Assembly (NCBI GenBank): GCA_017508505.1
Contig: JAFVYT010000090.1
Coordinates: 1 to 10,012 of the forward strand
Direction of reading: 5' to 3'
Length of the DNA stretch: 10,012 nucleotides
DNA from: Clostridia bacterium
GTDB lineage: Bacteria > Bacillota_A > Clostridia > Oscillospirales > SIG627
Both the position numbers and the translations under genes were made by a program. Below are positions 6,367 through 10,012 of this stretch, in pieces (positions within the stretch are counted from its first letter, which is position 1; each line of letters begins with the position of its first letter). The notes under the pieces are model-generated. The model was not told where the DNA came from. It worked only from the letters and a program-made list of their open reading frames with translations, and searched no databases.

Positions 6367-7710
6367 ATGAAACGATTGATTGCGCTGATCCTTGCGATCC
6401 TTACGGTGCTTCCCCTTGCGGCCTGCGGAGGAGGAGAGCCTGCGACCGAAACCGCCGCACCTGCCGAAACGGAAGCCGACAAGACTTTCGCATCGGAAAA
6501 GGAGACCAAAGCGGAGGAGGAACAGGAAACGAAGGAATCCGATGAGATCCTCCCTCACATTCCCGTAAACGACCCCCTGACCCGTGAAAGGCTGGAGGCA
6601 ATTCCGATCGCCAACTCCTCGATGTCCATCGACGAGCTGAGACAGATCTGCGTGGACTTCTTTGCCCTGCAGGTCAGCTTTACCTGGACTCCGAAAAAGG
6701 CCGTAAAATACGCCGTTGACTCCAACGACCACAAGGTCCACTACAAGGTGGGCGGGCTTTACGGCGGCATCCCCTACGTCAACCTCGGCTCCTGCAGCCT
6801 TTACCGCGTGCTGGATCAGTACGATGAAAAGACCGGTACCTGGGACGTATCCGGTCTGGAGAAGAACGAATCCCTTGCGGGAAATGCCTGCTCCTCCTCT
6901 GCGGGACTTGCCTGGGGCAGAGTCATCAACTCCGCTTCCCTCTCCTATACCTCCGGTCACACCCCGAAGGCGGGCTTTTTGCCTCTCGGCCCCTACAAGA
7001 CCAATTACGAGGCAGGCGTTTGGGGAAGCAACGCCGAGGGCGGCAACCCCGACAAGCTCGACGTCAAGGACATCATCGCTCTGAACGACACCCAAACGAT
7101 GTACGAATCCTTTGCCCTTTTAAAGCCTGCTGACGGCATCGTCAGCGGCGGACACGTGAGAATAGCCAAGGAGGCGGCGGTGGTGGTGAGAAACGCGGAC
7201 GGCACCATCAATGGGGAGGAAAGCTATTGCATCTTCGTAGAGCAGGGCTGCTACAACAGCGGTGCCACTCACACCCGTACCCAGGCAGACGGTGCGCAGT
7301 ACCAGATCCAGGGGAACGACAACTTCAAGGCAAGCTTCAAGGAGCTTGTTAAGAGTTATATCCCCTTCACCTTTGCAGAGTGGCTCGGCACCGACCCTGT
7401 GGAAAAGAGCGAGGTCACAATGAGCCTTACGGGACAGAATCTTTCCACCAAGGAGCTGCTGGGGGTAACCGTCACCTCCAACTACATCATCACCGACGCC
7501 TACTGCGAGATTTTGGACAAGGACGGAAACGTGCTTCTCAACTACGCCTACCGTCAGCCCAAGCACTACCTGAAGAAGTTTGCACTGAAGAACGTGCTTC
7601 CCACCGCCGCCTTCAGCCAGCTCAAGGGTAAGGCGGTTTCAATGCGCTTTTACGCACAGCTCTCCACCGGTGAAAAAACACTCTTCTACGAATGTGACTT
7701 TGCGGAATAA
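6367..7710 (+). CDS. P6: tandem-family lipoprotein with putative Cys/His hydrolase core, last operon gene
   Basis: Predicted lipoprotein of 447 residues; the ATG is 7 nt after a strong AAAGGAG (6353-6359), 35 nt downstream of P5. The lipobox is L-A-A-C at Cys20. The linker is rich in Glu, Thr and Ala (TETAAPAETEADK). Cys175 (GNACSSSAGLAWGRV) and His263 (SGGHVRIA) are 88 residues apart. The beta-rich C-terminal domain ends with AQLSTGEKTLFYE. It is a mosaic: the N-terminal module matches P5, whereas codons 174-215 match P2, 5.8 kb away, almost base for base. A terminator follows, ending the P4-P6 unit. If the family is enzymatic, three similar enzymes would be produced together on the cell surface; this is inference. 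Confidence 0.95.
   Translation: MKRLIALILAILTVLPLAACGGGEPATETAAPAETEADKTFASEKETKAEEEQETKESDEILPHIPVNDPLTRERLEAIPIANSSMSIDELRQICVDFFALQVSFTWTPKKAVKYAVDSNDHKVHYKVGGLYGGIPYVNLGSCSLYRVLDQYDEKTGTWDVSGLEKNESLAGNACSSSAGLAWGRVINSASLSYTSGHTPKAGFLPLGPYKTNYEAGVWGSNAEGGNPDKLDVKDIIALNDTQTMYESFALLKPADGIVSGGHVRIAKEAAVVVRNADGTINGEESYCIFVEQGCYNSGATHTRTQADGAQYQIQGNDNFKASFKELVKSYIPFTFAEWLGTDPVEKSEVTMSLTGQNLSTKELLGVTVTSNYIITDAYCEILDKDGNVLLNYAYRQPKHYLKKFALKNVLPTAAFSQLKGKAVSMRFYAQLSTGEKTLFYECDFAE
6544..6662 (+). repeat. N-terminal module tract shared with P5 (copy in P6)
   Basis: This is the P6 partner of 5156-5274, with 41 identical nt at its start and five differences in total. It begins just after the variable linker. 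Confidence 0.8.
6886..7012 (+). repeat. Conversion tract shared with P2 (copy in P6)
   Basis: This is the P6 partner of 1085-1211. The 86 nt at 6922-7007 are identical to P2, and the only three differences in the full tract are synonymous (6900, 6921, 7008). It ends just before the indel that separates P2/P3 from P4-P6. Confidence 0.85.
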
Positions 7711-7725
7711 GAAAACAAAAGAAGG

Positions 7726-7761
7726 AAAAAACAGAGGACTTTTGCCATTCCTCTGTTTTTT
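7726..7761 (+). terminator. Intrinsic terminator after P6 (end of the P4-P6 operon)
   Basis: A 13-bp stem (AAAAAACAGAGGA at 7726-7738 with TCCTCTGTTTTTT at 7749-7761) closes a 10-nt loop; six Ts (7756-7761) form the tail. The ACAGAGGA core is shared with the P2 terminator. The A-rich 5' arm might also work weakly in the reverse direction, but no minus-strand gene needs it. Confidence 0.88.
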
Positions 7762-7792
7762 CTTGGAAAAGTGCCTGCAAATTAAGTGAAAA

Positions 7793-7836
7793 TTAACAAA
7801 TACCCTCTAGACAAAACGGCTCTCTTGTGTCACAAT
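7793..7836 (+). promoter_or_regulatory. Predicted promoter of P7 with TTAACAAA upstream box
   Basis: The -35 TAGACA (7808-7813) and the -10 CACAAT (7831-7836) are 17 nt apart with an extended -10 TGT. TTAACAAA (7793-7800) lies 7 nt before the -35, as for P3 and P4. The palindrome TGTG-T-CACA (7826-7834) overlaps the -10. The implied leader is about 65-70 nt, with no other structure noticed. Confidence 0.6.
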
Positions 7837-7910
7837 GGTCTTGGTATGGTAAGGTGCCGTATCAAGCTTCACAACTTCCAATTAAAGATTTTAAAGAAAG
7901 GGAGAATATT

Positions 7911-10012
7911 ATGAGTAACAGTGAAGAAAAAATTTACGAGAAGGCTCCGCATCCCGACTTGCTGTCGCAGCTGGAGGCAATTCCCGTGGCAAAGCCCGGG
8001 ATGCGCCCCGAAGAGCTTCGTACGATCTGTCTGGATTTCATGAGACTTCAGCTCTCCTTCCAGTGGTTGCCCGGTGAGGACTACCACTACGTGATCGAGT
8101 CCAGAAACCACCCGGTGGATCTGAAGAAGGGCTCCTTACACGGCGGTATGCCCTACGTCAACATCGGTACGGGCAACGTATACCGCTTTGCAGAGTACTA
8201 CGATCCCGAAACCGGCTCTGTGGATCTGAGCGATTTGAAGCAGCACAAGGAGATCGTGGGGATCGCCTGCTCCGGTGCCGCAACCTGCGCTTGGAGCCGT
8301 TGTATCTCCTCCGCAAGGCTCGGCTTTACCTTTGACATGACCCAGAAAAACGGCTTTGTCAACGTAGGCCCCTACAAATACTCCAAGGAGCTGAAGAAGT
8401 TCATCCGTCCCATCCGCGGCACGGACATCAATCCGGAGATCAAATACACACCCAAACACGTTTGCCTCGAAAACGGTATGCAGACCATGTACGAGTCCTA
8501 CGCCAAAATGCTGCCCGCTGACGGCATCCTAAACAGCGGACACATCCGTATGTGCGCCTCCGTTCCCACGGTAATCCGCAAAAACGACGGTACCATCGAC
8601 GGAGAAAGAAGCTTTGTTCTCTATTGTGATCAGGTTCTGTATGAAAGTGCTTGGTACCACGACCGCTACACCGAGGAGGGTGATTTTTATCGCGTGCACG
8701 GCGGTGTAGACGTCAAAGAGAGCTTTGCCAATCTCTTCCGCGACGGTTATATCCCCTTTACCTTCAAGGAGTTTCTCGGTGAGGCCGACGTGAAGAAGGC
8801 AAAGATCAATGCCAACATCACCCAGGCCGCCCTTTCCGTAGAGGAGCTCAAGAAGGTGGAGATTCGCTCCAACTACCCTGTCTCCGATCTGTTCACCGAG
8901 GTGACCGATCCCGAGGGCAACGTCCTTTACAAGCACGTTTGCAGAAGAAGAGCCACCACCCCCGCTGAGCTCGACCTTTACGAGATGGCGCTTGCCGACC
9001 ACATCCCGCTGGATGAGCTTAAGCCCTTTGAGGCGAGCGGCGAAAACAGCCTTGTCATTATGGCGCAGCTTTGGAACGGCAAGAAGGAGCGCGCCTATGC
9101 CGCACGCCTGATGCCCGGCAAGTGTGCCACGAAGGTCTACGACACCTCGATGCCCGAGGCACTGGCGGCCATCCCGTTGGCAAAGCCCGGGATGAAGCCG
9201 GAGGAGCTCCGCAAGATCTGTCTGGACTTTATGAAGCTGCAGCTCTCCTTCCAGTGGATGCCCTCCGACGATCACGAATACATTGTAGAAAGCAAGAAGC
9301 ACGAATGCACCCTTGAAAAGGGCCATCTCTACGGCGGCGTTCCCTACATCACCGTGGGCTCCGGCAGCCTTTACCGCTTCCTCGAGTTCTTCGATCCCGA
9401 GACCGGCGAGGTGGATATGACCGAGTTCAAGAAGCACCACGTGAGAATCTTCGGCAATGCCTGCTCCGGCGGTGCCAGCACCTCCTGGGCAAGATGCATC
9501 TCCTCTGCTCGTCTGGCCTATACGGGAGAAATGACCCAAGGAAACGGCTACGTCAACGTAGGCCCCTATACCTATCCGAAGAACTTCCGCCGCTTCCAGT
9601 CGAAGAGAAAGCTCCCCGGCTATTACACACCAAAGACCGTTTGTCAGGAAAACGGTGAGCAGACTATGTACGAGTCCTACGCCTTGATCCAGCCTGCAGA
9701 CGGCTTGCTCTGCAACGGACACATCCGTCTGGCCGGCTCCAATGCCACCGTGGTCAGAAACGAGGACGGCACCATCAACGGTGAAAAGAGCTGGATGCTC
9801 TACTGCGACCAGGGTTGCTTTACCTCCGGCTACTCCAGACACCACGCCCACGCGACCCCCGACGGAGATCACTACTTCGTGCAGGGCGGCGTAGACGTCA
9901 AGGTCACCTTCAAGCGTCTTTTCCTGGACGGCTATATCCCCTTCACCTTCAAGGAATTTCTCGGTGAGGCCGAGGTTCAGCTCCCCGAGGTCAAGGCCAA
10001 CATCGTGCAGTC
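7911..10012 (+). CDS. P7: signal-less tandem-repeat relative with two Cys/His cores (3' partial)
   Basis: The reading frame is open for 700 codons and leaves the window without a stop. The ATG is 6 nt after AAAGGGAG. The N-terminus (MSNSEEKIYEKAPHPD) is hydrophilic with no signal peptide or lipobox, so the protein is probably cytoplasmic, unlike P2-P6. Repeat 1 begins near residue 21 (LEAIPVAKPGM) and repeat 2 near 418 (LAAIPLAKPGM), a period of about 397. Each holds the family core: Cys120 (IACSGAATCAWSRC) with His211 (NSGHIRMC), and Cys518 (NACSGGASTSWARC) with His604 (CNGHIRLA). Repeat 1 includes the beta-rich C-terminal domain (SNYPVSDLFTEV..GNVLYKH); repeat 2 is cut off as that domain begins. 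Both repeats have an extra Cys 11 residues after the putative nucleophile, which the lipoproteins lack, fitting a reducing compartment. CSG matches NlpC/P60 better than CSS. Function is unknown; a third repeat beyond the edge is possible. Confidence 0.93.
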   Translation, partial: MSNSEEKIYEKAPHPDLLSQLEAIPVAKPGMRPEELRTICLDFMRLQLSFQWLPGEDYHYVIESRNHPVDLKKGSLHGGMPYVNIGTGNVYRFAEYYDPETGSVDLSDLKQHKEIVGIACSGAATCAWSRCISSARLGFTFDMTQKNGFVNVGPYKYSKELKKFIRPIRGTDINPEIKYTPKHVCLENGMQTMYESYAKMLPADGILNSGHIRMCASVPTVIRKNDGTIDGERSFVLYCDQVLYESAWYHDRYTEEGDFYRVHGGVDVKESFANLFRDGYIPFTFKEFLGEADVKKAKINANITQAALSVEELKKVEIRSNYPVSDLFTEVTDPEGNVLYKHVCRRRATTPAELDLYEMALADHIPLDELKPFEASGENSLVIMAQLWNGKKERAYAARLMPGKCATKVYDTSMPEALAAIPLAKPGMKPEELRKICLDFMKLQLSFQWMPSDDHEYIVESKKHECTLEKGHLYGGVPYITVGSGSLYRFLEFFDPETGEVDMTEFKKHHVRIFGNACSGGASTSWARCISSARLAYTGEMTQGNGYVNVGPYTYPKNFRRFQSKRKLPGYYTPKTVCQENGEQTMYESYALIQPADGLLCNGHIRLAGSNATVVRNEDGTINGEKSWMLYCDQGCFTSGYSRHHAHATPDGDHYFVQGGVDVKVTFKRLFLDGYIPFTFKEFLGEAEVQLPEVKANIVQ

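Noticed and set aside
7826..7834. CRP-like operator (TGTGTCACA) at the P7 promoter
   Set aside because: It lacks the 22-bp spacing of a CRP site and overlaps the -10; I report only the palindrome, without naming a regulator.
8529..9872. 447-codon open frame on the minus strand opposite P7
   Set aside because: The plus frame is clearly coding (paralogy, ribosome-binding site, repeats). The minus frame is low-complexity Val/Gly/His-rich, as expected from the complement of a codon-biased gene.
1..10012. Mobile element or CRISPR origin of the repeats
   Set aside because: There is no transposase, integrase, terminal inverted repeat, target duplication or short regularly spaced repeat; all repetition is explained by paralogous genes and their control regions.

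Overview
The window is almost entirely one family of tandemly repeated paralogous genes, all on the + strand. It holds the 3' end of one member (P1), five complete members of about 440-456 residues (P2-P6), and the first 700 codons of a larger two-repeat relative (P7) that runs off the right edge. No unrelated gene, RNA gene, transposase, integrase or CRISPR array is visible. Strong AAAGGAG/AAAGGGAG ribosome-binding sites, compact intergenic regions with intrinsic terminators, moderate GC and short MKR-LIALIL-type lipoprotein signal peptides suggest a Bacillota (Clostridia-like) bacterium. No marker gene is present, so the taxon is an inference.

Layout: P1 end (1-392), tandem hairpins including a terminator; P2 (554-1909) with its own promoter and terminator; P3 (2092-3411), likewise; P4-P5-P6 (3580-7710), a likely three-gene operon with one promoter in front and one terminator behind; then P7 (7911 to the edge) with its own promoter. 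No stretch over 300 bases lacks a gene.

P2-P6 share one architecture. A lipoprotein signal peptide has its lipobox Cys at residue 20 in every copy. A variable Glu/Ala/Thr-rich linker follows, then a helical N-terminal module, then a core with an invariant Cys in a C-S-[SG]-x-A-x-x-x-W motif and an invariant His in a G-H-[VI]-R motif 83-88 residues later. A beta-rich, possibly Ig-like C-terminal domain of about 100 residues ends the protein. The Cys and His contexts recall NlpC/P60-type papain-like hydrolases, but this is a remote, motif-level resemblance; no established family was recognised. P7 has the same core in tandem with a period near 397 residues, no signal peptide and extra cysteines, so it looks cytoplasmic.

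The array appears to evolve by duplication and gene conversion. P2 and P6 share an 86-nt identical tract over the putative active-site region, P3 and P4 share promoter and signal-peptide sequence, and P5 and P6 share their N-terminal module sequence. Promoters of P3, P4 and P7 carry a TTAACAAA box exactly 7 nt before the -35 element, followed by a 17-nt spacer and an extended -10, which suggests common control. The best candidate for an undescribed system is this array: surface lipoproteins with a putative Cys/His hydrolase core beside a multi-domain cytoplasmic relative.
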